From contig SZOQ01000006.1 in assembly GCA_030272835.1 (NCBI GenBank), positions 26,358-90,357 of the forward strand: a stretch of DNA of 64,000 bases. The letters are read 5' to 3'. Positions 8,425 through 18,047 of this stretch are shown in pieces. This DNA is from 2-12-FULL-60-25 sp003576745 (lineage in GTDB: Bacteria > Patescibacteriota > Patescibacteriia > 2-12-FULL-60-25). A model generated the notes under the pieces. The model was not told the origin of the DNA. It worked only from the letters and a program-made list of their open reading frames with translations, and did no database searches. Each line of letters starts with the position of its first letter. Position 1 is the first letter of the stretch. Made by a program: the position numbers and the translations under genes.

Positions 8425-8557
8425 CTCCAACGAATGGGAAAGGGGACAAAGGGCTAAGGGAACGGGTTACGGGGCGCAAGGCTCATGGCGCACGGCCTCG
8501 CTCTACGCAACTACGTACTCTTCCCCCTACGCAGCCACGTCCTGCGCACCCTACTTC
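8425..8557. repeat. Intergenic word-mosaic spacer
   Basis: It contains GGGAACGGGTTACGGGG, CTCATGGCGCACGGC and a 25-mer (8503-8527) repeated exactly at 46312-46336. No gene is visible. Similar G/T-rich words run into the last codons of gyrA. Confidence 0.65.
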
Positions 8558-11092
8558 CTACTCCCCACCACCTCTTTCCTCCCCCTCCATCTCCTCCATG
8601 CCCGCCGTAAGGAAGGCAACGCTTGAAACGAGGTCGCCGATTTCCTTAAAGCGCATCACGCGGACGCCCTGGGTATCCCGCCCGAGCGTGGGAACGCTTT
8701 TGAACGGCGTGCGGAGCACAATGCCTTTTTTAGAAATCAGCATGAGGTCGCGGTCATCATCCTTGGAGCTTACATAGGCGCCCACCACGCCTCCGGTCTT
8801 GCTCGTAATCTTCATGGCGCGTATGCCGCTGCCACCGCGTCCCTGCACTTTGTATTCCTGAAGATTGGTGCACTTGCCGAGCCCGTTTTCCGCAATGGTA
8901 AAGAGTTCAAGCTGGCCCTTCTTGGCAAGCGACGGGCTTATCACGTCCATGCCGATAACCTCATCGCTCCCCTTGAGCTTGATGCCGCGCACGCCCGCAG
9001 CCGTGCGCCCCATGGCGCGGACATCCGCCTCTTCAAAACGGATGGACTGGCCGTTTTTGGTAACGAGCACCACCTCGTCGCTTCCGCTCGTGGGTTCCAC
9101 CCAGCGCAGGTCGTCGCCGGGTTTGAGCGTGATGGCGATGAGACCCGAACGCCGCATGTTTTTAAACTCCTCGAGCGCCGTCTTTTTGACCGTTCCTTTG
9201 TTCGTCACCATGAGGAGGTGTTTCGTGGCATCCTGATCGTCCATGGAAAGCGTCACAGCAACGCGCTCACCGGGCGCGAGCTGGAGAAAATTCACGATTG
9301 CCTGGCCCTTGGAGGTGCGGCTCCCCTGCGGCACATCATAGGCTTTGAGCTGAAACACGCGGCCGCGCGTGGTAAAGAAAAGCAGGTCCGTATGCGTGGA
9401 TGTGGTAAAGACGCGCTGGACAAAGTCTTCTTCCTTCGTGGTCAGCCCGGCAACGCCTTTGCCGCCGCGGTGCTGGGCGCGGAAGGTGTCTGGCGGCAGG
9501 CGCTTAATGTAGCCGCCAGCGGTCATCATCACGACTGTTTGTTCGTCCGGGACGAGATCTTCCATAGAAAATTCACCGACCGGCCCGGCGACGATTTTGG
9601 TACGCCGCTCGTCGCCAAAGCTCTTCCGCATGTCAACAACTTCGGTGCGTATGACAAGCATCATTTTCTTTTCCGATTTCAAAATGGATTCGAGCTCCTT
9701 GATGAGATCTGTTTTCTCCTTGTATTCCTGCTCCACCTTGAGGCGTTCGAGATTGGCCAGCTGTTGCAGGCGCATTTCGAGAATCGCATTCGCCTGCCGC
9801 TCCGTGAGCTTGAACTTCTTGATGAGATTCGCGCGCGCATCGTCCCGATCCTTGGACTTTTTGATGGTATCCACGACCTGGTCGATCTTCAGAAGCGCAA
9901 TGCGCAGTCCTTCGAGGATATGCGCACGGTCCTTCGCCTTCGCCAAATCGTATTCGGTACGTCGCCGGACCACTACCTGGCGATGCTTAATATACTCCTC
10001 GAGCATCTGCTTCAGGCTAAGGACGCGCGGCACCACGCCGTCCACGAGCGCAAGCATATTCACGTGGAAGGTGTCCTGCAGTTGCGTCATTTTGAACAGC
10101 TGATTCAAAACTTTTTTAGGATACGCGTCGCGTTTGAGCTCGATAACGATGCGCACATCGCCCTTGGACGATTCGTCCCGCAAATCGCGAATTCCTTCGA
10201 TCTTCTTGGTCTGCACGAGCTCGGCGATGCGCTCCAAAAGCGTAGCTTTATTCACCTGATAGGGAATTTCCGTAACGAGAATGCGGAACGCGCCGGACGA
10301 TTCCTCCACAATCTCGGTTTGAGCCCGTACCACAATACCCGCCTTCCCGGTGGCATAGGCTGCGAGAATATCCTGCTTATTGTAAGCAATACCGCCAGTC
10401 GGAAAATCCGGACCTTTGACGTATTTCATGATCCCGTTTATGTCCATGGACGGGTCGTCGATGAGGGCCACAATGGCATCGCAAATTTCTCCCAGATTGT
10501 GCGGAGGGATATTCGTCGCCATGCCCACAGCGATGCCGAGCGTGCCGTTGATGATGAGGTTCGGGAGCTTGGCCGGAAGCACGGTGGGTTCCTTTTCCGC
10601 GCCGTCGAAGTTCGGCGCAAAATCCACAGTCTCCTTTTCGATGTCGAGCATCATTTCGTCCGACACGGTTTCGAGCTTGCTCTCGGTATACCGGTATGCG
10701 GCGGCGCTGTCGCCGTCCAGCGACCCAAAGTTCCCCTGCCCGCGGATGAGCGGATACCGGAGGTTGAAATCCTGCGCCATGCGCACGAGCGTGTCGTATA
10801 CGGCGCTGTCGCCGTGCGGGTGGTACTTGGCAATCACGTCTCCCACCACGCTCGCGCATTTCTTGAATCGCGCGCTCGACCGAAGACCGTTTTTCCACAT
10901 GGAATACAAAATACGTCGATGAACAGGTTTGAATCCGTCTCGGACATCCGGAAGCGCGCGCGCCACGATAACCGACATCGCGTAGTCGATATACGCCTTC
11001 CGCATTTCATCGGTGATGGGCGCCAATTCGACGGTCCCGATATCATGCGGGGCTTTCGCAGGCGACTCTTGGCGTTTGGGGGTTTTCGGCAT
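8558..11092 (-). CDS. gyrA: DNA gyrase subunit A
   Basis: The product has 844 residues. The active-site Tyr is Y135 in AAAYRYTESKL. The quinolone-determining region HPHGDSAVYDTLVRM carries Ser96 and Asp100 (the sensitive E. coli state). The C-terminal beta-pinwheel has a gyrase-specific GyrA box, QHRGGKG (canonical QRRGGKG), so this is gyrase rather than topoisomerase IV. The chain ends in a Glu/Gly tail encoded by DNA resembling the adjacent word repeats. It is preceded by 16 nt and two genes on the same strand, a probable operon. The ATG at 11092 was chosen over an upstream TTG. Confidence 0.96.
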   Translation of the reverse strand: MPKTPKRQESPAKAPHDIGTVELAPITDEMRKAYIDYAMSVIVARALPDVRDGFKPVHRRILYSMWKNGLRSSARFKKCASVVGDVIAKYHPHGDSAVYDTLVRMAQDFNLRYPLIRGQGNFGSLDGDSAAAYRYTESKLETVSDEMMLDIEKETVDFAPNFDGAEKEPTVLPAKLPNLIINGTLGIAVGMATNIPPHNLGEICDAIVALIDDPSMDINGIMKYVKGPDFPTGGIAYNKQDILAAYATGKAGIVVRAQTEIVEESSGAFRILVTEIPYQVNKATLLERIAELVQTKKIEGIRDLRDESSKGDVRIVIELKRDAYPKKVLNQLFKMTQLQDTFHVNMLALVDGVVPRVLSLKQMLEEYIKHRQVVVRRRTEYDLAKAKDRAHILEGLRIALLKIDQVVDTIKKSKDRDDARANLIKKFKLTERQANAILEMRLQQLANLERLKVEQEYKEKTDLIKELESILKSEKKMMLVIRTEVVDMRKSFGDERRTKIVAGPVGEFSMEDLVPDEQTVVMMTAGGYIKRLPPDTFRAQHRGGKGVAGLTTKEEDFVQRVFTTSTHTDLLFFTTRGRVFQLKAYDVPQGSRTSKGQAIVNFLQLAPGERVAVTLSMDDQDATKHLLMVTNKGTVKKTALEEFKNMRRSGLIAITLKPGDDLRWVEPTSGSDEVVLVTKNGQSIRFEEADVRAMGRTAAGVRGIKLKGSDEVIGMDVISPSLAKKGQLELFTIAENGLGKCTNLQEYKVQGRGGSGIRAMKITSKTGGVVGAYVSSKDDDRDLMLISKKGIVLRTPFKSVPTLGRDTQGVRVMRFKEIGDLVSSVAFLTAGMEEMEGEERGGGE

Positions 11093-11108
11093 AGCAATCA
11101 AATAACAA

Positions 11109-11696
11109 TCAAGATGATGAGTCCGGAGTCAATCCGGTAGACGAGGGGTGAACAAACGGAAATCCTGAAGGCCGGGTTTCCGGAGACGGATCCGGCTCGG
11201 CCGATGGAACGCTCGTCGAGGCCTCCGGGGCGAGCAAATCACCGCGGCGTTCCGCAGGCGTTCCCGTTGCTCCTTCAAGAACGGCTTGCAGAAACTTCGT
11301 GAACTGGGCGGCCTGCGCGGCCGTGGTTGGGCCGGGGAGCTCGGGGGGGTTCACCACGGGGTTCGTTTTTGCCTCCTCCGTGAACGTTTCCAGTTCCTTC
11401 GTGAGCTCGCGGAGCGACTGACTTCCTCCATGCACCGACGCTTGAACCTGAATCCTCACCGTTGCCCACCAGCCGGCGCCAATCGCTAGCACCGCAATCA
11501 TCACGCCCGCAAATAGCGAGGCCTGCTGAACGGGATCTCGCGGAGCCCTCGCCGCCGCATGGGCGAGAATAAGCTCACGCTTTTCCTCGGATGTCAGAAT
11601 GCGCGGGGTTTCCGAAAACGGGGTTCCGACGGAAGACACGGAAGCCGGCCCCTGTACGCGGCGTTTCGATCCGGAGGAACGGGAAATTCGCGGCAT
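11109..11696 (-). CDS. Hypothetical single-pass membrane protein
   Basis: This 195-residue protein has a basic N-terminus, one membrane segment (about 60-80: LFAGVMIAVLAIGAGWW) and a long Pro/Ser/Thr-rich C-terminal tail likely outside the membrane. No family was recognised. It begins 3 nt after the MBL-like gene and ends 16 nt before gyrA, so it is cotranscribed with both. Confidence 0.7.
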   Translation of the reverse strand: MPRISRSSGSKRRVQGPASVSSVGTPFSETPRILTSEEKRELILAHAAARAPRDPVQQASLFAGVMIAVLAIGAGWWATVRIQVQASVHGGSQSLRELTKELETFTEEAKTNPVVNPPELPGPTTAAQAAQFTKFLQAVLEGATGTPAERRGDLLAPEASTSVPSAEPDPSPETRPSGFPFVHPSSTGLTPDSSS

Positions 11697-11699
11697 GAC

Positions 11700-12344
11700 T
11701 TATGCGCGGTCAAGCACGGCGACCAGCGTGTCTTCTGCGGGCAAATCCTTTTTCTGAATTTTCAAACGATTCATATGTTCCCGCTTGCAGACGCCGAGCT
11801 GTTTGCAGAATTCATCAATCGAACCAAGATGCTGTTTGAGGCCCGGAATAGCAAACCCGAGCGGAATCACAATACGCGGCTCAATGAGCGTGATCAGTTC
11901 ATTCGCCGTCTTCGCATCCAAACCATCTCCGCCACCCACCGGCAACAGGAGAATATCAATGCGCTCCATTTCTTCGAGTTCCGCATCCGTCGGCTTTCGC
12001 GCAATGTGTCCGAGAAATGCCAGCGTCATGTCCTCGGTGGTGATGCGATATATCACAGGCCGCTCGCGGCCTTCCTCGACCAAAGAATCCTGGATGCCGC
12101 GCACGAATACCCCTTTTGCCTCATATTCACCGGGATCAGAAATGATAAACGGCGCTCCCTGCACGGCGCCGACATTGAAACGCTTTCTGTCCTGATGCGA
12201 TAAGACGAGAAGATCCGCCTCAATTGTTCGAGGGAATCGAATCGAGGTTTCATTTTCAAACGGGTCCGTCACCAACGTACTCGCGGCTTCGCCGTTTTTC
12301 GATTCAATGCGAACGCTTGTGTATCCATGCCAGAAAATCTGCAT
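11700..12344 (-). CDS. Metallo-beta-lactamase-fold protein (COG2220/UlaG-like), degenerate metal site
   Basis: The 214-residue protein has the MBL-fold layout of UlaG/UPF0173 hydrolases: IFWHGYTSVRIE at the N-terminus, TDPF, SDPGEYEAKGVFVRGI, a late LLLPVGGGDGLDAKTANELI region and IPLGF. The HxHxDH zinc motif is replaced by SHQDRKR (residues 49-55), so most metal ligands are missing and it may not be a hydrolase. It is the first gene of the putative gyrA operon. Confidence 0.75.
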   Translation of the reverse strand: MQIFWHGYTSVRIESKNGEAASTLVTDPFENETSIRFPRTIEADLLVLSHQDRKRFNVGAVQGAPFIISDPGEYEAKGVFVRGIQDSLVEEGRERPVIYRITTEDMTLAFLGHIARKPTDAELEEMERIDILLLPVGGGDGLDAKTANELITLIEPRIVIPLGFAIPGLKQHLGSIDEFCKQLGVCKREHMNRLKIQKKDLPAEDTLVAVLDRA

Positions 12345-12437
12345 AGTGTGGTCATCTGAAGCTCTTCAAAGCTTGCCAAGAATACCACGAAAGCGCCCGA
12401 ATTGTGAATACATTGCGGGGTCGAAAAATCCCTGTTT

Positions 12438-12956
12438 TTACGGGAGTTTTTTTGCCTCTCCGGCAGCCTGAACCTGCTTTTGTCGATATACGGATCCGCC
12501 CACAATGGCCAGCGCAAGCGCATCTGCCGCATCATCGGGCTTTGGCGGCTCGGGAAGGACGAGCAAGCGAGTGACCATGGCCTGCACTTGGCGCTTATCC
12601 GCGCCACCCCATCCCGCAATCCCCTGCTTCACCTGATTCGGCGTGAGGTCAACAATGGGAATGCCCGCATCCGCAAGCGCGAGTAAAATAACGCCTCGCG
12701 CCATGCCAACCTTCATCGCGGTTTTCGCGTTCGTCTGGAAAAACAAACTCTCCACGGCCGCCGCATCTGGCCGAAAGCGGCGTATGGCTTCCTGCAAATC
12801 ATTTCGGACCGCAAGCAATCTCTCGGAAAAAGGCAATCCGGCATCCGTATCTATAACGGAATGCCAGGTATGTCTCGCTTCATCTCCTTCAATCTCGACA
12901 ATACCAAGACCCGTACGGCCAAAACCGGGATCCACGCCGAGCATGCGGAAGGACAT
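12438..12956 (-). CDS. ruvC: Holliday junction resolvase RuvC
   Basis: The product is a 172-residue RNase-H-fold endonuclease that resolves Holliday junctions with RuvAB. Acidic catalytic residues are visible: Asp9 in LGVDPGFGRTG, Glu69 in AAVESLFF, and Asp142/Asp145 in KPDDAADALALAI. The start was set at 12956 because the family's N-terminus begins there and a TACGCT -10 (12967-12972) lies 10 nt upstream; 22 further upstream in-frame residues look non-coding. ruvB is also in the window, but far away at 56050. Confidence 0.94.
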   Translation of the reverse strand: MSFRMLGVDPGFGRTGLGIVEIEGDEARHTWHSVIDTDAGLPFSERLLAVRNDLQEAIRRFRPDAAAVESLFFQTNAKTAMKVGMARGVILLALADAGIPIVDLTPNQVKQGIAGWGGADKRQVQAMVTRLLVLPEPPKPDDAADALALAIVGGSVYRQKQVQAAGEAKKLP

Positions 12957-12966
12957 ATCTGGACAT

Positions 12967-12972
12967 AGCGTA
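12967..12972 (-). promoter_or_regulatory. -10 element (TACGCT) of ruvC
   Basis: It lies 10 nt upstream of the ruvC ATG, back to back with the promoter at 13023-13051. Confidence 0.4.
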
Positions 12973-13022
12973 GCGAGCGGAAACGGAAACCACAAAGTTA
13001 GCGAAAAATATGTAAGGTACAA

Positions 13023-13051
13023 TTGACATGTTGCATCTCTCGTGCTATGAT
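13023..13051 (+). promoter_or_regulatory. Consensus promoter of the 13062 gene
   Basis: TTGACA (13023-13028), 17 nt, then extended -10 TGCTATGAT ending at 13051. Only 10 nt separate it from the ATG, so transcription should start about 3-4 nt before the start codon. Confidence 0.85.
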
Positions 13052-13061
13052 TTTGCTATCT

Positions 13062-14018
13062 ATGCCGTCATTCGAACGAGCCGTGCAATCATCTCCGGAA
13101 GAAAAACCTCTCCGTTCGCATCCGCTTGAAGCGGCCACTCCGGGGAGCGAGCTCTTGCCGGAGGAGCAAAGAAAACTCCAGCTCCGATCCGCCTCCCCCG
13201 AAGAATGGGAGGATCTGGTGTCAGGCATTGAACGTATTGATGAATCAAAGGACATGCGCGACGCGCGGGAGCGCGCCGAAGCGCGGGAAAAAGCTCAGAG
13301 CGAGGAACGGGCCCGTCTCCGTCAGGAACGCTATGAAGATACATTCTTGCAGACCATGCGTTCTATGGAACAGGATCCCGCATTTCAGGATTTGTCCGAT
13401 TCCGACAAGCTGTCAAAGGTATTCGAAGCGAGTTTTTCGCAAGGCCTGGAAATTCTTCGGGCGGATTTTCCTGATGAAGACATGAATATCGTCGGCGGAA
13501 GAGTGCTCGCGGCTTACGGAAACTTCGTCGCGAACAATGTTGAAATGGATCCGTTTAAGCGCGTTTCGGCGCTCAAGGCCGGAGATCTCATGGCAAAACG
13601 CATCGTCGAGCGGCGCAAAGAAGCCGGTCTGCGATCCATGGATGAACCTGACCGCTCGCGCAGGGAAGGCTTTCGCGAAATCCGGCTTGGACAGATGAGG
13701 CCACCGACGGCGACATTCGAAGGTGCCGGTGAAGCAGTCGCGCGGCAGGCAAGCACGGAAGTGGAAGGAGGTCTCATCAATTTGGACGCCCTTCAGGCCC
13801 GCGAGGCGCAAACGAGCACTCCGTCACCCATCGAACATATCGTCATGCAGCCCACAGGCATCCCCTCCCGGGGCCGGGCCGAACCGATCACGCCGGAAGA
13901 GGCGCCGTCATTTGCGGACATCGAAGAGGCGCGGCAGCGCGAAAAAGCGAAAACAGAAACTGCTGTAGACGAAGCATTTAAACGCATAGAGCGGCCTCCT
14001 ACCTCGGGAGCTGCGTGA
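13062..14018 (+). CDS. Hypothetical, highly charged helical protein
   Basis: The product has 318 residues. No family was recognised. The first 120 residues are strongly charged and probably coiled-coil (RDARERAEAREKAQSEERAR); the middle has an amphipathic helical part; the C-terminal third is Pro/Thr-rich and probably disordered. There is no signal peptide or membrane segment. The start at 13062 is fixed by the consensus promoter 10 nt upstream. It is monocistronic and ends at a strong terminator. Confidence 0.75.
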   Translation: MPSFERAVQSSPEEKPLRSHPLEAATPGSELLPEEQRKLQLRSASPEEWEDLVSGIERIDESKDMRDARERAEAREKAQSEERARLRQERYEDTFLQTMRSMEQDPAFQDLSDSDKLSKVFEASFSQGLEILRADFPDEDMNIVGGRVLAAYGNFVANNVEMDPFKRVSALKAGDLMAKRIVERRKEAGLRSMDEPDRSRREGFREIRLGQMRPPTATFEGAGEAVARQASTEVEGGLINLDALQAREAQTSTPSPIEHIVMQPTGIPSRGRAEPITPEEAPSFADIEEARQREKAKTETAVDEAFKRIERPPTSGAA

Positions 14019-14054
14019 CGAGAAACCGTATACGATATAGCCGAAACATCGAGT

Positions 14055-14093
14055 ACCAAGAAAACATCCCGAAGGCCGGGATGTTTTCTTGGT
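14055..14093 (+). terminator. Bidirectional terminator between the 13062 gene and rpoC
   Basis: A 17 bp perfect stem (ACCAAGAAAACATCCCG left arm) has a 5 nt AAGGC loop. A/T-rich ends on both arms allow it to serve both convergent units. Confidence 0.9.
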
Positions 14094-14096
14094 GCA

Positions 14097-17000
14097 TTAG
14101 ACGGGTTGGGCTTCGATGTCCATTTCGTCTTCCGGCACTTCCTCGTCGTCGCGATCGCCGAATCCCGTTCCCGCGGGAATCAGACGTCCGATAATCACGT
14201 TTTCTTTCAGTCCTTCCAGACGATCCACCTTGCCGGTAATAGCCGCATTGATGAGCACCTTTGCCGTTTCCTGGAAGGATGCGGCGGACAGGAAGGATTC
14301 CGTGGACAGGGATATTTTCGTAATGCCCATGAAAAGCTCATTTGCTTCCGCAGGCCGTTCACCTTTGGCTTCCACGCGTTCGTTTTCCACCTGATACCGC
14401 GCGCGGTCCACCACCTCCCCCGGCAAAAGATCCGTGTCGCCCGCATCGATCACATACATGCGGCTGAACATCTGGCGGATAATGACCTCCACATGCTTGG
14501 CATTCAGCTTTTGTCCCTGCGATGCGTAAATATAGAGCGTCTCCTTGAGGACATATCGCATCACCGCCTGGCGGCCCTTGTAACGAAACAGCTGGGACAA
14601 ATCCATGTGACCCTCTGTCAGCGCGTCTCCCGGCTGAACTTCGTCTCCATTTTTCACGAGGATCTGATATCCGATGGGCACCTGGTATTCCTCTCGCGCC
14701 GGTCCCTCCCAAATAACTTTGATGGTCTTGCCGCTCGTCGAGATGACGCCAGCATGCTCGGCAGAAATTTCCGTACCGTCCTTTTTGACGATAAGAACAT
14801 CGCCCTGTTTCACGGTATCACCCGCCTTGATTTTTACCTCATCGCCGCTTTCACGCGATACGCTATCTTCCTGTACGGCCGTATGCTCCACGGTAATCAC
14901 CTTCCCTCCCGAATTGGTGTCCAAAACGCGTTCGCCGTTCTGCAGCTCGATAATCCGCCGCTCTCCAGAGGTAACCGCAATCTTCCCCGCGACCTCCGCG
15001 ATAATCGCCTTCCGTTTCGGCGATCGCGCTTCGAATAATTCCTCCACGCGCGGCAAACCCATGGTAATATCCCCTCCCGCAACGCCTCCGGTGTGGAAGG
15101 TACGCATGGTGAGCTGCGTGCCGGGCTCGCCGATGGACTGCGCGGCGATAATTCCCACGGCCGTGCCGAGCTTGACGAGCTCATTGTACGCCAAATCATA
15201 TCCGTAGCACCGCTGGCAGATGCCGCGCTTCATGCGACAGGTGAGCACCGAACGCACGCGAGCTTCCTGCACCGCATGCTTCTCGAGTTCGCGAATATCG
15301 TCTTCGGTAATCAGATGCCCCTTTTTGAACAGCGTCTTTTTCGTTTTTGGATTCTTGATATCTCCGAGAAGCACGCGTCCCAGAAGGCGCGTCATAAGCG
15401 GCTCGCCGATTTCTTCGCATTCCTTGGCTTCGAGCAGCACCCCGTCGGTGTCGCCGCAATCTTCTTCCATAATCACCACGTCCTGCGCAACATCTACAAG
15501 GCGGCGGGTGAGATACCCCGCGTTCGCAGTTTTGAGAGCCGTATCCGTAAGGCCTTTTCTGGCGCCGTGGGAAGAAATAAAGTACTCGAGCACGTCCAAG
15601 CCCTCGCGGAGCGAAGATTTCACCGGCAACTCGATGGTGAGGCCGGCAGGGTTCGCCACGAGTCCTTTCATGCCGACGACGTTCGTGAGCTGGCCCACCG
15701 ATCCGCGGGCGCCGGATTTAATCATGGAGTACACGGTTCCGAGCGGGTCCAAGGCTTCTTCGCACAGGCGCTGAACCTGGTCCTTCACATCCGCCCACAT
15801 CTTGATGATCTGATTATACCGCTCTGATTTGGTCAGGAGTCCTTCCTTATACTGCTGTTCGATTTCTTCCACCTTCCGCTCTCCTTCCTGAATAAGGCGC
15901 CGCTTCAATTCGACGGCCGGCAAATCACCCATGCCATAGGAAAAGCCGGATCGCGTGGCATACTTGAAGCCGATTTCTTTTACTTCGTCGAGAAAACGCG
16001 CCGTCCGTTCAAATCCACGAACTTCCAAGGTCACGCGCGTGATTTCCGCGAGCTGTTTGGTGCCGATGGGTTCATTCCGGAATCCGACCTCCTTAGGGAA
16101 CAAGTCATTCAGGAGAATACGCCCTGCCGTGGTTTCAATCATGGGTTCCCCGAGAGAGAGCCGCGTGGCAATACGCTCCCCGACGGAAATGCTTCCCGAC
16201 TGATACGCGTACAGCGCCGCCTGCGGCGAACCGAACGTTTTCATGTTCCCGTCCACAGGCTCTGTCATGGTCGTCATGTAGAAGCAGCCCCAGGCGATGT
16301 CCTTGTCGGGACGGGCGACCGGCTGGCCCGTGGCGGGCTTGAGCAGATTGTTCGTGGAGAGCATGAGATTGCGCGCTTCCTGCCTCGCTTCCTCCGTAAG
16401 CGGCACATGCACGGCCATTTGGTCGCCGTCAAAGTCCGCGTTGAATGCGGCGCAGACCATGGGATGAATCTGAATAGCCTTCCCTTCGATAAGCACGGGC
16501 TGAAAACCCTGGATGCCAAGACGGTGGAGCGTGGGCGCGCGGTTTAAAAGCACCACGGAGTTCGTGGCAACCTCTTCCAGAATGTCCCAAACTTCGGGAT
16601 GGTCCGCTTCGATAAAACGATTCGCGCTCCGGATATTGTGCACGTATTCGCGCTTGATTAGCTGGGAAATAATAAAAGGACGAAACAGCTCAAGCGCCAT
16701 GATTTTCGGCAGGCCGCACTGATGCATGCGGAGCGTGGGTCCGATAACAATCACGGAACGGCCAGAATAATCGATGCGCTTGCCCAAAAGATTCTGGCGG
16801 AATCGTCCCTGTTTCCCTTTGAGAATATCCGCGAGGGATTTGAGCTGGCGCTTTTTCCCCGTCGCAGCAATAACGGTTTTAGAATGGCGCGCGCTGTTGT
16901 CGATGAGAGAATCCACCGCTTCCTGCAGCATGCGCTTTTCATTTCGCGTGATGACTTCCGGCGCATTCAACTCTACCAGGCGCTTCAAACGGTTATTGCG

Positions 17001-18047
17001 ATTAATGACCCGCCGATACAAATCATTCAGGTCGGACGTCGCAAATCGTCCGCCGTCCAGAGCCACCATGGGACGCAGATCCGGCGGAATCACGGGGATC
17101 GCCTTCAGAATCATCCAGTGCGGGTCAAGCCCCTGCTGAATAAAGGACTTCAGGAGCTTGAGGCGACGAATCAGGCGATCTCGCTTGCCTTCGGAAGCCT
17201 TCTGTAAATCATCGGCTAAAAGTTTCACCGTGGCCTCCATGTCCATTTTTTTCAGAAGCTCGTCCACGGCTTCGGCGCCGATTTTCGCCTCAAAGACATG
17301 CCCGTACCGAAGCGACGCATCATGATATTCGCTTTCGCTCAAAATCTTGAGCGGCCGAAGGTCTTTCAACTCCTTCTCCGAGATCGTAAACTCTTCGTCA
17401 AGCTCATCGAGTTTGGCAGTTTTGGTCTGCTGGAGTTTTTCCAGGATGTCCTCGGCCTCCTTCTTTTTCAATCCCTGCTCGGCTGCGGACTCGTTCGCTT
17501 TTTTCAGCTCCCGTTCATATTCGCTCTCGAGAGCCTTCCGCTTTCCTTTGTATTCCATGCGCAACTGCTCAAGGGTATTCTGCCGCAATTCCTCATTGAC
17601 GTCCGTCACAATGAATGACGCAAAATAAATGACTTTTTCAAGCGCCTGCACGCTCATGTCGAGCGTAGTTCCGACTTTCGAAGGGACGCCGCGGAGGAAC
17701 CAAATGTGACTTACGGGAGCGGAAAGTTCGATATGGCCAAAGCGTTCTCGCCGCACAAGACTGTGCGTCACTTCCACGCCGCATTTGTCGCATACGATGC
17801 CCTTATAGCGGATCTTTTTGTACTTTCCGCAATAACATTCCCAGTCCTTGGAGGGACCGAAAATTTCCTCGGCGAACAGTCCGGATTTTTCCGGCTTCTG
17901 CGTACGGTAGTTTATGGTTTCCGGCTTGGTCACCTCGCCATAGGACCAGCCGCGGATGGTTTCCGGCGACGCAAGCTTGAGCCGCATGGCGTCGAAATCC
18001 GTTGTCTTGATGTTTTCAGTTTGGAAGAAAGGCATACGGGTGGTCAT
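14097..18047 (-). CDS. rpoC: DNA-directed RNA polymerase subunit beta'
   Basis: The product has 1316 residues. The N-terminal zinc site is C71, C73, C86, C89; the catalytic Mg2+ loop NADFDGDQMAVH is at about 536-547; the second zinc cluster includes CRMKRGICQRCYG; the trigger-loop region has MRTFHTGGVAGGDIT. Its ATG overlaps the rpoB stop by one base (TAATG), so translation is coupled. An acidic C-terminal tail follows the last conserved segment. Confidence 0.98.
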   Translation of the reverse strand: MTTRMPFFQTENIKTTDFDAMRLKLASPETIRGWSYGEVTKPETINYRTQKPEKSGLFAEEIFGPSKDWECYCGKYKKIRYKGIVCDKCGVEVTHSLVRRERFGHIELSAPVSHIWFLRGVPSKVGTTLDMSVQALEKVIYFASFIVTDVNEELRQNTLEQLRMEYKGKRKALESEYERELKKANESAAEQGLKKKEAEDILEKLQQTKTAKLDELDEEFTISEKELKDLRPLKILSESEYHDASLRYGHVFEAKIGAEAVDELLKKMDMEATVKLLADDLQKASEGKRDRLIRRLKLLKSFIQQGLDPHWMILKAIPVIPPDLRPMVALDGGRFATSDLNDLYRRVINRNNRLKRLVELNAPEVITRNEKRMLQEAVDSLIDNSARHSKTVIAATGKKRQLKSLADILKGKQGRFRQNLLGKRIDYSGRSVIVIGPTLRMHQCGLPKIMALELFRPFIISQLIKREYVHNIRSANRFIEADHPEVWDILEEVATNSVVLLNRAPTLHRLGIQGFQPVLIEGKAIQIHPMVCAAFNADFDGDQMAVHVPLTEEARQEARNLMLSTNNLLKPATGQPVARPDKDIAWGCFYMTTMTEPVDGNMKTFGSPQAALYAYQSGSISVGERIATRLSLGEPMIETTAGRILLNDLFPKEVGFRNEPIGTKQLAEITRVTLEVRGFERTARFLDEVKEIGFKYATRSGFSYGMGDLPAVELKRRLIQEGERKVEEIEQQYKEGLLTKSERYNQIIKMWADVKDQVQRLCEEALDPLGTVYSMIKSGARGSVGQLTNVVGMKGLVANPAGLTIELPVKSSLREGLDVLEYFISSHGARKGLTDTALKTANAGYLTRRLVDVAQDVVIMEEDCGDTDGVLLEAKECEEIGEPLMTRLLGRVLLGDIKNPKTKKTLFKKGHLITEDDIRELEKHAVQEARVRSVLTCRMKRGICQRCYGYDLAYNELVKLGTAVGIIAAQSIGEPGTQLTMRTFHTGGVAGGDITMGLPRVEELFEARSPKRKAIIAEVAGKIAVTSGERRIIELQNGERVLDTNSGGKVITVEHTAVQEDSVSRESGDEVKIKAGDTVKQGDVLIVKKDGTEISAEHAGVISTSGKTIKVIWEGPAREEYQVPIGYQILVKNGDEVQPGDALTEGHMDLSQLFRYKGRQAVMRYVLKETLYIYASQGQKLNAKHVEVIIRQMFSRMYVIDAGDTDLLPGEVVDRARYQVENERVEAKGERPAEANELFMGITKISLSTESFLSAASFQETAKVLINAAITGKVDRLEGLKENVIIGRLIPAGTGFGDRDDEEVPEDEMDIEAQPV

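Noticed and set aside
9218..11140. 640-codon frame antisense to gyrA
   Set aside because: It is a shadow of gyrA; composition is dominated by His and Arg.
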